64,000 nucleotides of DNA, taken from the NCBI RefSeq assembly GCF_000150275.1, contig NW_002060957.1, positions 459,948-523,947 of the forward strand. Direction: 5' to 3'. Numbering within the stretch: position 1 is the stretch's first letter; each line of letters opens with the position of its first letter. Made by a program: the position numbers and the translations under genes. Below the pieces are notes generated by a model. It saw only the letters and a list, made by a program, of their open reading frames with translations. It was not told the origin of the DNA and did no database searches. This DNA is from Trichoplax adhaerens. Taxonomy: Eukaryota > Placozoa > Uniplacotomia > Trichoplacea > Trichoplacidae. This document shows positions 49,469-62,600 of the stretch, one piece after another.

Positions 49469-52400
49469 TTAGATAGATTGTAGTTCAGCCATGGCATTAG
49501 CTAATTCTTCTTCAGCTTTTTTCAAATTTTCTTTTTCCTCTTGTAGTTCATCTACAATTAAAATTATACGGACATTAACTCCTGCAAATGCAACTACGGT
49601 ACTATCACTGGTAGCCAGGAAACAGTGTTCCATTTGCACTAAAATACGTTATATCCTATCTTCATGACATTAAGCCATGTAACTATACATTATGTACATG
49701 AACTCTTGCATTACCTTCACGCTCATCTAAAGTCTTTTCAAGTTGTGTTACTGAATCTTCGGCATCACGTACTTCCTGTTCAGCCTAAAATAAATTATTT
49801 CCAATCAATAAATTACTAAAAAGAGTCCATTTAAGTAAAAGAATGATGCAATGGTTGACAAGCTATACCTCAGCACATTTTTCCTCCATCTCTGCTAATT
49901 TAGCTTTAGCCACTTCTTCTCGTTCTTGAGCCTAGGAAATATTTATAGTTAATACTTGATTCCGTTAAAAACTTGCTAAAAAATAAGTGATTCATTTTAT
50001 CCTGAAATAGATATCGAAACTCGTCAGGATAGCTTGAAATTGAACAAGTCGCGGGCACAACTTCCATACATACCTTCATCATGCTGACTTCCATGCTCTT
50101 CTTATTATTTGTCGTTAAAATGAGATCGTTTTCCAGCTGCGTCGCGCGCCTGCATTAGTTCGATTAATTAACGAGAGATTAGTGATCAGAATCGTTGGAA
50201 ATATAATCCAAAAAAGGACGTACGCTTCTGCCGTATCAGCTTTTTCTTCTTCTTCTTCCAATTCTTTTTCTAATTCTTCCAATTTCTCGGAAATCTAAAA
50301 AAGTATGTTCATGTCAATACGTATTTGCCGAACCTTTACTATTCTATTATAGAGGGCGAAACACAGACTATATACTATTCCGTTCGATGTCATATTAAAC
50401 AACCTCTTTATATTTGGTTTCTGCTTCTTCTCGAGCAGCAAGTGTTTCGTTCAATTGTCGCTCCAGTTCCTCCAACTGATGTATCATAAATAAACAGTAG
50501 TAACGACAGAATTAAATTAATCATAATATAATTATTAAAGTATAGAAGACTACCGCTAAATTACATTTGGTGTTTGCTATAATGTTACCTTAGTATTGCT
50601 TGTGTTAGTTCTACTTTCTAGAACAGCTCGTGCCCTATCAGTTGATATAGATTACAATAGCCATGCATGAATCATAAAAATAAAATAAATCGTTCCATTT
50701 CTACGAAATTTTTAACACCAGCATTGCGTGCTGAGATATATAAATAATGTTACAATTTCATACCTTTCATGTTCATCTGTTTTAGTTTCTGCCTCTAGCA
50801 GAGTTTTAAGGGTTTCTGCCAGCTTACTTTCACGATCATCTAATTGTTGTTCTGTTTCTTCAATCTCCTTATTCAATTCATCAATTTTTTCTTTAACCTA
50901 TAATCGCACATCAAAATTAATGTACTTGTTGTATAAGTATCAGCGATACGAAAAACTGATGTTGGCGGTATGGTTCTGGATAGAAATTATTAACGAAAAC
51001 GATAATGGCATATTACTACAGCGTTAGTCTAGGAGTTACTAGCGATCGCAAGTGAAGTTAGAATTGGAGGAACTACGTCAATGGGTGGATTTTTAACAGT
51101 AATCACTTTTCAGTAAATTGTCAAAGTCTTGTTTATTAGTCTTCGGTTTAAAGGGCTGTATTTCAATTTGAAGAAATGATTTCAAAATGATGCTGCCGAT
51201 GTTAATCGTATGTTGTTTACTCTTGAATGTTAACTAACAATTCTATAATTTGTTCTCCGATATATTTTTATTCACCTTCCGTAATCACTATGGAATATAC
51301 TACATATCAAATTTAAAAACCTTCATTCATGCATCCCGTAGGTAAGATCCGGTGTTTGAATTAGATACGATTTCATTATTGTTAATAAACAATATAACAC
51401 CAACCGCTACGCCTGGGTGCCATGCGTATCATTATGAATCTCCCCAAATTTGTTTGAAAGTATATTTCTATAATAGTGGTTCAAGTTTTACTCTTCTCAG
51501 GAGGCCGTTTTCTAGGAAGCATCGCGTACATTAATTACTGGCACTTGCGGCTTTGTTAAAAGGAGCCAGTATTAATTCCCCCCAAAGTCATGATGTACAT
51601 GTAACAGCATATAGTACCATTGCAATTTGGTACGAGCTCAAGCTTTATTTTAAATAGAGCGTAATAATAGCTGTAGCTTTTCATCTTCTCTTTTCATAGC
51701 TAAGTAGTGAATATTTTGTTATTTTGTAAAGCATTGTAGATCATAGTTTTAAGTACAGTAATATATATTATTCAAGCGTGTATGCCGAGTCAATTTTTTG
51801 ACAACTTTATAAAGTTCTGATAAGTACAGTTTGCAGAAGTTGAAGTAAAAATAAAGTACACGTCAAAAGCTTCTCATTTCAATTCATATTAAATCATAGC
51901 ATTCTACTTGAAGGTTAGTCATTGTACATTCGAAATCGAAGTAAAACAGGTATGCGAATGTCCAATAGCACTGATTAATACCTTAAAATAAAATAAATAC
52001 CGATTCGCTTGTTTCAACACACTTATCCATTCGAACTCGAGATGTATTGTTCAACTGGCCGTTCAAATACTGTATCATGAAATTGCTTCAATTTCGTTCA
52101 CTTTAATGGGCAAGAGTTAATAGTATTTCAAATCAATACTACTGTGCCATGTAATTCCATGTTCAAGGGCACTATGCATGGCAATATCAGGAAACTGCGG
52201 TACACGGTCTATAAATTAAATCCTTTAGGATGAGCAAAAGTTTGATGTAGGGTTTCTCATCGCCTTTAGAATAGCTTTGAATTGTATAGTATTAGACTAC
52301 CATGTCAGTTATAAAAGTGGTACGATTTTTGAAATTAAGTAGGGCGGTCAAAGTTGATACCTTTCAATATAGAATAACATGAGATTTGGGCTTTTTTAAA

Positions 52401-54623
52401 CCAAGAATCGACCCTAAATATCGGTATTTCTATGGATATTCCATACATTGGCAATTACACGATTGCATAACGTAAGATAAAAAGATAAAACTTGCAACAG
52501 GCTAGTCCATTGAAGTGATCCGTCGAATGAATAAGTGCAAAGGTAAAAACTACAAGTCAATGCGCCGTGATTCATAGTCAACTGATGGAAAAAATAGTAT
52601 ATCAAGTTAATCCATTAATGAACTCATATTTAATTGACTTTATTCTGCTTCTATAGTATTCATTCAATGAATTAATAAGTAAAATTCGATTTTAATCAAG
52701 ACACCGCTCACTGTATTAAGTTATTTCGTAGTAGGTGTGGAAGTAGAATTTCCACTACTACTCTCAGTGCGGCACCATCTTGCAAGTCAAAAGTGTAGTG
52801 CTGCAGATGTAGAGACTCTAATGTACATATTTACTATTCAAGGGTATCTGCTATTTGTATAGTGACTCATACACTGGATGTCAGAAGAAGTCCAGTATCT
52901 CGATCACGTAACCATTCGCGTCTAAACGACTGCCACAAAATTGGACTATCGTGCTATGCCGAAATCGGCAATAACACACCGCGAATGACCACCATTGACT
53001 AATATCGATGATCACCATGTGCATTTTAACTGTTTTATGGCTAATTGAATAGTGCAAAGACTGAGTACATATCATTGATAAAATGTTAGAATTAATCCGT
53101 ACTGTCTGTTGCAAATTGTAGAGTAGTATGTTATCCACGCATCGTCGTGAATCACAGGAGTACGCTTAGGAAGATACGAGGAAAATTTGGAGAAGACCGT
53201 CAAGTTCATTTTCTCCATCATTCACTGTTGTAGAAACTGCTGACTGAATTCAACCTTAGCTCGATTATACAATTGATCAAGCGAAGAAGACTTTGAAATG
53301 ACATTTCTACTTCTTTTGCCCTTGACGATAGGCAACGGTTTATCGTGGATAGTATACCTTCTTCAAGCACTCTACTCTTTGATTGTTAATATGGAATTTT
53401 GATTAGGCTAGATAAGATTAAAGAATCAGTAATGGATATTATTCTTAATTGACGGAGGAATTTGAATTGTCGAGTACAGCATAGTAATCCTATTCTAGCT
53501 TATAGGATCGATTGCTGGATTTTACGCATGTGTTGTACTTTTCAATCAGTGATGACTAAAAAATGATACACCGTTTGTAATATTGGATGCGATTTTGAAC
53601 AGTTGATGGTAAAATGTAAAGGAAGTATTTTGACTGTAAGTAGTCGTCATGATTGAGCAAAGCGTTGGGTGCACTGCATGTGTTCAAACCAATACTAATT
53701 AATGAATCATCATCCTTTACGACTCAACTTGAGTTGGTTAAGAAATGAGTGGCAATGTAGCGCATCATGGAGTTTAGGCTAAGCTTCTATTCAAAAGCGT
53801 TAGGCTATCCGTGACGAGTTGAAGACAAGCTCTTACAGATTGAGCGAACAGCTCTACAAGGTGTAAGAAGAGAACAAAGGCAGCTTCTGTTTATTCGAGT
53901 AATCAAGGACTTGTACTAAGCAGGATGGAAGAGATAGGAGAGTACGGCATTAGCGTCGATTGCTAAAGAAGTTGCTCACCCGTATGACTTAATAAAATAA
54001 GTTTATTTTTTGACATGTTGGCAGCAAGACGGATAGAATTTTGGATGGGTCAGTTTAGTGGAGAAGGGTTTGACTTGCATGCTATCGACGTGTAAAGTAA
54101 AACTGGGCCAAAAGCAAGAACTGGGAAAAACAAAGAAGAAATGTTGATGACTGTCAATACACTGTAAATGGAAGGGCAATGAAAGTCTTTTGACTACTCT
54201 GCAACGGCAACATAAGAGAGTTGTCTGTTGGAAGTGATAGACGATAGTGAAATGGATTGGAGAAAAACAATTTATGACTGCATGGAGTCGATGGTACAGT
54301 AAGGACTTTGAAATGGCGGAGAAGGACACGCCTGATGAGAAAAATCAATTCAAAGCGTTGGTAGGATATAAGAAAGGATATTGAATTTTATCCATGCTGC
54401 AGGTGCCAGTTTGGATTGAAAGCTTTGTACAACAAGGCAGCAACAAGGATAGTCAAGGGTATTTTATGAAGCTATACTAGTGGATTTTAGCGGAGATAAA
54501 CTAGTTTACCTCTTCCTCTCGTTGCACAGTGTCCCTCAATTGGTCTTCACACTGTTCAGCTCGCTGCAAGGCATCTTCCGCCTCTTTTCGCAAGCCTGCC
54601 ATCTTCTTTTTCACAGCTTCCAT
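49469..54623 (-). CDS. Tropomyosin, low-molecular-weight type (9 exons)
   Basis: Exons in transcript order: 54623-54510, 50897-50764, 50634-50589, 50475-50404, 50294-50224, 50149-50074, 49931-49869, 49784-49715 and 49551-49469, joining in frame to 242 residues plus stop. The protein is a continuous heptad coiled coil that starts MEAVKKKM and ends AMAELQSI. Tropomyosin dimers lie along actin filaments and gate access of myosin and other actin-binding proteins. Exon lengths of 134, 118 (here split 46+72), 71, 76, 63, 70 and 83 bases match vertebrate exons 3-9 in size and phase, and the protein aligns through TNNKKSMEV with the vertebrate TNNLKSLEA. There is no counterpart of vertebrate exon 2, so it resembles the short vertebrate isoforms that begin with exon 1b (LEAVRRKI). 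Most donors are GTA; that of the 72-base exon is a weak GTTGTT. A long-isoform exon hidden in intron 1 cannot be excluded. Confidence 0.92.
50898..54509 (-). other. Intron 1 of the tropomyosin gene (3.6 kb)
   Basis: Starts GTAAAC and ends GATTATAG on the minus strand. By far the longest intron of the gene; the others are about 75-180 bases apart from one of about 240. I looked for a heptad-rich 126-base exon like vertebrate exon 2 and found none convincing. Its left end is richer in G and C (from about 52.7 kb). Such long first introns often hold enhancers or an alternative promoter, but no specific element is recognisable. Confidence 0.6.
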
Positions 54624-55700
54624 TTTGTACTTGTTTTGGATTGTATTTTCAACTAGGATTGCTTGAAAAATTGACAAAATTCACTGCAGTCAAAGTGGAA
54701 AGATTCAATTTTTCCAAGGTAAAATGCAATCGTCCAATGTCAAGTTGGCCAAGAATGGAGATGGGAAGATCTTTGAGGAATGTGTGACTGGGTGACCTGA
54801 CCCAACGTCTGACTTGGAAAGCAGACGACGCTACCTACAAGCAACGACCTACTGGGTGTCACTCGGGGCGTTTCAACCGTCATGGATTGTTTTGACATGC
54901 AACTGCACAAGTGCACATGCCAGCAGTCCACTGCCGCCTCCAGCGCTGTTGTTTCAGTCCTAACACAGAGAATACACTGCAGTCGGAGTAGTATGAAAGC
55001 GGAAGGCGCTGCCGGCCTTTGTGTCTGTGTGCGATCGACAGGACGTTGGTGCGTGTATCGTACCCTCTCCGCTTCACTCGACAGCACCTCAGTGAAGATG
55101 AGTGCTGACACTATTTGTTATGTTCACGCGTCGTCAATGACGCACATCGAGGACGTTTCTCGCCGCTGGAAGCTCAATGTGCAGCAGAGTAGAGTACATA
55201 GTAGGGTAGAAATTACAGTGTATTGTACTGTACACCACCGGACTGTATCGTGCAGTGAAAGCAATCTACAGTACTGTACAGTACGGTACTCTAGCCGGGC
55301 TTCAATCGACTCATCGTTGCTTTGTCAGTACAGTACACCAGTACGGTTCAAGTGTACAGTAGGGTCACTTTGTCCCTGGTCATGTCAGATAATACTGTAC
55401 ACCGTACACTAGGACAGCATACCTCAATCGCCACATGATCTGCACAAAAGATGTCACCCGTGGCGATTCAGCTACACTACGCCAAACGCTCACCACGTGT
55501 ACTACACCCACTTCAGTGTTCGACAGGTGTACGTACAGTACGGTACTGTCAACCGTCCGCAGACGATTGTTGTGCAAACTGCCAATACACTACTGTACTG
55601 TATGGTGACGCAGTAACGATTCACACACGTCCACCACGGTAAGCGTGTCTGCGCGATAGCACTGACTGTGATTTCATCTTCACTCAATGACTGAGTTGGT
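54624..55700 (-). promoter_or_regulatory. GC-rich island upstream of tropomyosin
   Basis: This is the most GC-rich stretch of the window and contains many CG dinucleotides, in sharp contrast to the AT-rich surroundings. It lies directly upstream of the tropomyosin start and is the natural place for its promoter and 5' untranslated region. Because stop codons are rare in it, several overlapping frames of 60-176 codons are open on both strands; none looks like protein. Ten copies of the hexamer CAGTAC or its complement GTACTG are packed between about 55,215 and 55,600. Confidence 0.5.
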
Positions 55701-56100
55701 CATCAGATTGACCTGGAAAAGCGGTAATGGCTATGCCTACCGCTTGTAAAACCAAAAACTGATTGCAGGGAAATTCTTCAATATCCTTGATATACTCATT
55801 GGATCAACATGGATATCCAAGCTTATTCATTATAAAAACAAAAAAAATAAAAATTTCACCCTATAGCAAATTCAATACCGTCGTAAAGCTCGTAACGCTC
55901 GCTCGTTCAACTCCTTGCAAATGATGTTGCAAGGAACAAATCGTTCTTCCAATTTCTTTCCAACTGTGTACTACCATGGACTCCTAGAAGAAGTCGTGGG
56001 CTTCACAGTTTCAACAACTGCGTCACCCAATGACAATAACATCAATCAAATAGGATCACAATTCTTCCTCACACCAAAAATTCGACGTGCAGTACAGTAC
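55215..56100. repeat. Cluster of CAGTAC/GTACTG words
   Basis: Ten exact copies of CAGTAC or GTACTG occur between about 55,215 and 55,600, often overlapping as GTACTGTAC or CAGTACAGTAC; two more lie at 56,090-56,100. Variants such as CGGTAC and CCGTAC fill gaps. Spacing is irregular, so this is not a simple satellite; degraded microsatellite and a cluster of binding sites are both possible. Confidence 0.6.
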
Positions 56101-58564
56101 ACTGCACAGCGGGCCAGCAAATGGTCCAAACATTATTGCATAAAGTCGATCAAATTGAATAATTCATATTTTCAGTCAATTTGTAATGGATACGACCATC
56201 TGACTTTCCCACGTTAACCAAATTGGAGTCAGCGAATATTCCCTGACAGTGCAAATGTCCCTCAATGAAGCATCCCTATAAAGTAGGCTTCCAATTTGCT
56301 TGCTATAATGAAAGCAACCATCACAAGATAGGAATATTCATTCCAGTTTTAATAAGGGTTCATTTTTGCTGTCAGGTTGATAGTCAATGAATCACGTTGT
56401 CCCACTGGCTACTCTATAGTGTGTATTAGAATCAGCTCATATATTCAATAGTCAAAATACGATAAAGCTGTCAATATCGTACAATTAACCGAGAATGGCT
56501 GTATGTCTACTAAGACTACACAAGGGTAATATGAATTTTATATATCTACGGAAATACTCCATCCATGGATGCCGATACACGTACAATCTGTACAAAGCTG
56601 ATAACCAGAAAGAGATTGACGACCGACTTAATTGCACGCTGTTGACAATCATTAAGTAACAAAACAGGCTACAGAATAGGTAACAGTGTCTGCAAGAAGT
56701 TCTCCAGCAAATGTAAAGACAGCGCATTAGCAAAGCATAGAACCTTATTAAGACTTGTACATGCGAACTAATAAAATAGGACAGCAACGCTCATATTTAG
56801 AATCGATCATGGAATATTCTAGAACTTATTAGTAGTTATTACCACATAGACATACAATGAGTATTCTACAAGGTTCTACATGCATACGAGGCTCAAATAC
56901 TTGCGCATCTAAGACTGAGCCTTACGAAATCGCTCTACTAATACGATGGCAGTTGCCAATTTAAGCATACTGTATTTCGACTTTAAATACCATAATGGAA
57001 CTTATAATTCAATCAATTATGGTGATCATTGCCATTGCTATTGACACAAAATTATAATTCAACATTTGCAAATCAACTCATTTAGTCCTTCTCTTTAAAA
57101 CTGGGATTACACCATGATTATAAAGCAAAGTGTACGCGTCATTGGCAATACTGAAATATAAAAAATGAATAGCGATTAAATGGCGTGGCGTCATTATTTG
57201 CGTTCATAATTTTGAATCATCAACTAATAAATATTGGATAACGAAATAAAACTTGATATTAAGTAGGAAGAGTTAGAATGTATCCACCATTACAATTGTA
57301 TCGCCTGTTGTTACAGGGATAATAAATAAAATTGCTGACATTTCTCTTTTCATTTTTTGATACTTGCATTTACAAGAGGAAACATACGAGTATGCTATAC
57401 TGAGCGCCAGAAATACAACTTTTCTACTAGACTTAAAGAATCCACAAATAGAAAATGACTATACCTACGGCATGTTTCCTATTATTCAACTTTCCATTAG
57501 TATACCTGAAATGGACCAGCTGTCAAAATGTGCAACAAGGACATATTTCATAAATGCGCTATATAGTCCCTTTACATACATCAACCACGATCCGAGTCAA
57601 TCAACAACATTTTTCAATTGAATAATTGGCTCCTCAGTTTTAAGGCAAGTTATAAAGTAAGAACTAAGACTTTCTCTCAAGGCTAATGGATCCTAAATGA
57701 ATAAGACTTGGTAAGAAATGCTTCTGTCTTTCTATTAAAATGTCAGCTTTAAATTTAAATCACACACATATACGAGAGGTACTGTGCTCTAAAATAGGGA
57801 AAGAACTAAAATCGATGCAGCTTTCTAACAAAGGAATTAGAATTACTACTACAGTATTTACGATTTGTTGAGCTAATGGTAGCTAGTTAAAACACCACTA
57901 ATCATTTAATTAATGAATCACCTTAGCAATGATGTTATTAGTATGTTTTGACAACGGATTTTCATATTAATAATATATTACGTAAGCGTGATTGATGCAT
58001 AACAATGATCCCATAGTCTCTTTATTTGTTACTAAAATGTTTAGTGATCTAGAATAATGCAACCAGTCAGCTATTTAGGATAAATCAATTTTACATACGT
58101 ACAGTAGATTAACTTTTCATAACATTGCTATAAAATTGAATTCCAATTAAAAGAATTCTATTTCTAAAGCAGTCATAACGAGCTTATATTACTGATACTG
58201 CATATAAATAGATAATGGGCCAACAATAAAAGAAAAACTCCATTGAAGCTTTATTAAGCTATTTTAACTAAAAGAATTTAGCTTTAAAAATTCAGTTGAA
58301 TTTTGTTACTTCGTAGAAAATTATCAGCATTTTATTCTCACCATTACTTCCGCAATTAGGAAAAATTGATTACATAACATATAGTATTACTATTATAGGC
58401 TACAGTTAAAGTCCAAACCGCGTACGGCATGGTTAACCATCAACCGCTGAATTCAATTATCAGGAAAGATATATGCAACCGTTACTTTGTATAACAAGCT
58501 TAGACGCTGGATATAACGAATCAGCAATCATCGCTTTCAATTTTATTGATCTGCATACACAATC
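55701..58564. other. Intergenic region before GPCR 3
   Basis: No gene that I can support. Open plus-strand frames at 55915-56217 and 57364-57621 begin at TTG and show no family features. A palindrome CCTTGCAA-ATGATG-TTGCAAGG lies at 55,913-55,934. Confidence 0.5.
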
Positions 58565-59611
58565 ATGCCTGTAATTGTCCGGCATGCCATCAACTTAACA
58601 GTTTCAAATAATAATTTTAGTTATCATTCTAATGGCATTGATTACAATTTAATCCACACGTATGCTTCTATGGGTGCAATTCCGATCTTTTTACTCGGAG
58701 CAGTTGCTAATATTTTCATTTTATATGTCATCGCCATTTATTCCAAATTTCGGAAAAGAATTTACAATTTAATATGCGTTACGGTAATATCTGATATACT
58801 ATCAACATTGATATGCAGTATTAGTTATATTCTAGTAGTAGCAATCAATGTTCAACACTTGCTTGGTAGAGTGCTATGTAGAGTACTCGTATTTATAGTC
58901 ATGACATCCTATGGTATCTCTATCTTAACGCTAAGCGCTATTGCTTTAGATCGCCTTCAAGCTATCACAAAACCGATTACTTTTATTTACTGGAGGCGTA
59001 AATATAAAATCATGATCATCTCTCAAGTATTAATTTGGACTATATCGATAGCCGTATCATCACCCTTTTTAATCTTTATTGATACTTACCCAGATGAAGG
59101 AAAATTTTGTGATTTTCCAACTATTACAGCAGTTAATAGTCTCTTTTTTATTATATTAACATTATGCTATTTTGTTGTTCCTTCCACTATATTCATTGTT
59201 TCATACAGCAAAATTATCAAATACATGAAAAGTTATACTCCACCGGGCCAATTAAACTTTAATCAAGACCAACGTCAGAAAAAGAAAAATTTTATTAAAA
59301 TGTTGATACTAATTACTGCTTCTCATCTTCTTATTACTTGGCCATATTTTGCTACTAATATTGGTATGGCCATCAATCGATATTCCTTAAGACAATTGCG
59401 TCAAAATCATTTTGTGTACTATTTGTTAGCCTTTTTCTCTTACGCAACAACGACGGCAGTTAGTGTGGCCAATCCATTCTTATTTTTGAAATTTGATGCG
59501 AATATCCGCGCAAAATCTTGGGAAATTATCAAACGACTTGCAATCGCTAATTGCTGCTATCCATCAATTTCAGCAGTTACACCTATTACAGAATGTCCGG
59601 TGCCCTCATAG
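58565..59611 (+). CDS. Class A GPCR, unrelated to the paired receptors
   Basis: A single-exon receptor of 348 residues with seven hydrophobic segments. Two N-glycosylation sites (NLT and NFS) lie in the first 20 residues. TM1 has GAVANIF with the conserved Asn, and TM2 has the conserved Asp (VISDIL). Cys residues before TM3 (LCRVL) and in the second outer loop (KFCDF) can form the usual disulfide. The TM3 end reads DRL instead of DRY. TM6 has TWPYF, keeping Trp and Pro, and TM7 has NPFLF in place of NPxxY. A basic stretch before TM6 (RQKKKNF) fits G-protein coupling. The general pattern resembles peptide-type receptors, but the ligand cannot be told. The ATG at 58565 gives a normal-length outer N-terminus. 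Confidence 0.9.
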   Translation: MPVIVRHAINLTVSNNNFSYHSNGIDYNLIHTYASMGAIPIFLLGAVANIFILYVIAIYSKFRKRIYNLICVTVISDILSTLICSISYILVVAINVQHLLGRVLCRVLVFIVMTSYGISILTLSAIALDRLQAITKPITFIYWRRKYKIMIISQVLIWTISIAVSSPFLIFIDTYPDEGKFCDFPTITAVNSLFFIILTLCYFVVPSTIFIVSYSKIIKYMKSYTPPGQLNFNQDQRQKKKNFIKMLILITASHLLITWPYFATNIGMAINRYSLRQLRQNHFVYYLLAFFSYATTTAVSVANPFLFLKFDANIRAKSWEIIKRLAIANCCYPSISAVTPITECPVPS

Positions 59612-62600
59612 TATTAAGTTCAGGAAAATTATTCTTGCCTCTTTTTCTTAATTTCTCATTTCAAGTTTTACTGTAACATCAGCTATAAGTACTTTGTGAA
59701 ATTAGTACTGAATAAGGTATTATTACATAAATATAGAAATAATATGGCTATTAAATTCTAGAAAACAATTGTTTTTCATCTTATTATATTATGGTTAATA
59801 TTAGATGATTCCGACGCTGACTTCACTGCCCTATTTACAAGTAATTGGCAGTCTACTCAATCTCAAATCATATATTATACTGCATTACTTTGATAACATG
59901 ATTGGAGATTAACCCAATCACATAATTAATTGTGAAGAAATTAATCGGGCTCTTATTAAAGCGAAGTAGTTGAATGGATACTTTCTTTGTTATGTTTAAT
60001 GAAAAAGTTCGAGTAAATTAATGCGAGTTACATTGATACCTAGAAAATTGAAATATACTGTGACAAGTTAGATTAATTCAATCAAATTGTGAAATGTAAC
60101 CGTTTTCATAGAATAGCTCTGCTAGCTATCTAGTGCGTCTTTTTTTATAATACTCAATAAAATTTACTTTAAATTGGAGATGGAATTATTTTTAATCATT
60201 TTTTACAGTTTTCATTAGTGTCTTTAAACGTATTCTATTACATCAATCAAAGATAATAATTACTACATAGAATTATCTTAATAAGAGTTCATCATGATTG
60301 CTGTAACAGTTAAATGATGTTTGAATCATAGTAGTACAAATAATTGGACCACTTGGATTGAGCTTGTTTTGACAAAGTGGAGACGAAAAGCCTTATGACC
60401 TTTTCATGCTTTCGTGTTACTCACACATAACGCGATAATCATCGATGATTTCAAATAGCAACATTATAGATTTAAAAGTAGTAATTTAATGTATTTGATT
60501 ACAAGTAAGACGTTAGTGAGGCTAAGCTCATACTGTTATTTCCTAAATAGCTTGTAAGCAACTTCAGAATGATCTACTAATCCAAATTATATTTTTTTAA
60601 ATTTAGATTGATTTCAAGGGTAGCAAAGCAGATTAATTAATTTATCAGTTAGACTTGACATCTTGATGTTAATGAAATTCATAAAAATCAATAACAATAA
60701 AAAGCGTTATGATTACATTCATGATGCAGATATTTCTCGAATGTTCTAAAATCAGATTGTCATTTCTGATTCTTGCAACCGATAAATCAACCATTTTAAG
60801 AGAACTTCCGTCGGGTACCATTTGCCGGTATCGATATTATATCGTTTGTTGCAAAAATACTGTTACCTTTCTAGCTAAATATCCTGTGTTATCTATTTAT
60901 GGGTCTCTTTATATTATATTTAATCACTAGATTGTATAAGACGATCATTAACGGATATAAACTGAATTAAATCTCGTTAAGACCATAAATACGATCGATA
61001 TGATTAAAAATTAAGGAGTTTATTATCCTTTCTAAGAATAATAATAATAATTCATTCTATAAGCGTTAATATTTTTACTGAATATACAAGTAATTACAAG
61101 TTTTTAAGAAGCGCTAATATTTGTAGTTAAAGAGTTTTCGAAAGTAACTGGAAATAAATTGGATAAAATATTTTCATAAAGTGATGGGCATCTCCAGCAG
61201 GTGCATTCTATAGCATTTTTAGTCCTATAAATTTAACTGCCATACTCACTATCCAAAAAATGTTACAGTATTTATTATTGAAATGGTTTTGTATTTCGAA
61301 TATAAATTGGAATTGTTTGCGTCATTAGCGTTGACATACTGTAGAGTTGGTATAAGAAGGATGATAAAAGTGATAGATTTTACTGTAGTAAAATGAAAGC
61401 TATATAGAGACAGACAGCACAGATTAAGCATGTGTAGTCGGATAGTTACTGCGAGTTAGGTTTAGCGCGGATGCTTATGGTGAGACTGGTGAAAACTTGC
61501 TAACTAAGTATACGTTAGGTGCATCATTTTTACACCGTTCGATTATTATATATGCGATAATATCATTGATCACTATGAAATTAGATAACAGCTACAATGT
61601 AGAATATGACAATCATGGCAAAACATATAGGTGCCATAATCTAGGAACTAATGATACTTATATAATGTATCGTACGTCTATGAAAATATATTCTGCAGTA
61701 TAATATTAGAGCAAGGATCATACTCCGTTTAAAGCATACAATATAAAGTTTTGCGACATAATGCAAACAATCCGCGTATAACTTATGACGATTACTATAT
61801 CTTTATAAATTTATCGAAGCATATGAGAATTATTAGTAATCGCAGTTCGAGTAATTAATGTGATTGCAATAAATTCTACAATTAAAACGTGCATAGCGCT
61901 AAAGTTGTATTAGTTGCGTATTTTCGTTTGCAATAAGGTTAGTTGTACGTCATTTTCTTTGCTTTTTTATTTATGCCTGTGAAATAAAATAAAAGAAAGC
62001 TTACGCGTTTCTAATAGCAATGATTGAGATTTTTATAGAAAATCCTTTGATAGCACTACAAGCCCTCTGTCTTGTGTCAATTATATAGGGTTTATGATTT
62101 TAATATACGTATATTTGTAAATACGAAATTTTTTGACTTGGTGTTAGAAGTGAACGCTTAAAGTGTTTTTATTATATTTAAAGTTTCTACAAAATATTAT
62201 TCATTAACACTCTGGAAAAATAGTAGGGCTGGGTAGCACTTACCACTGTTTCAGTACGTACATTGTATCCTAGTGTCTTAATTTAAAAGATGAGTAGCAT
62301 AAAGATAAATTACATTATGTAGTAACTATGTAATTAAATGCTATAGGATAAATTTATAAGCAAAGGCGATTTCTTCGCTTTAGAAATGATTTCCGTTGCT
62401 GCATCCTTTCCCACGAAAATTAATGGCTACCATTACAATCGCATATAGCAAATAGTTTTATAGTAAAAAAAATAAAAAATTTAGGCTACTTGAGTGCAAT
62501 AACACTAGTAATGACCACAGTGTCTTATTTGTTTTCTATTATATTCAATTACCAGCTGGATGAAATTAAGTTAAGTAAATCTCCTTAATGTAAGTGTAGT

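Noticed and set aside
51675-51710. Short coiled-coil-like stretch on the minus strand as a missing tropomyosin exon
   Set aside because: Too short, no good donor, and it runs into a stop.
54740-55687. Several overlapping open frames of 60-176 codons on both strands
   Set aside because: They coincide with the GC-rich island, where stops are rare. They overlap in many frames, lack family motifs and lie in the expected tropomyosin promoter.
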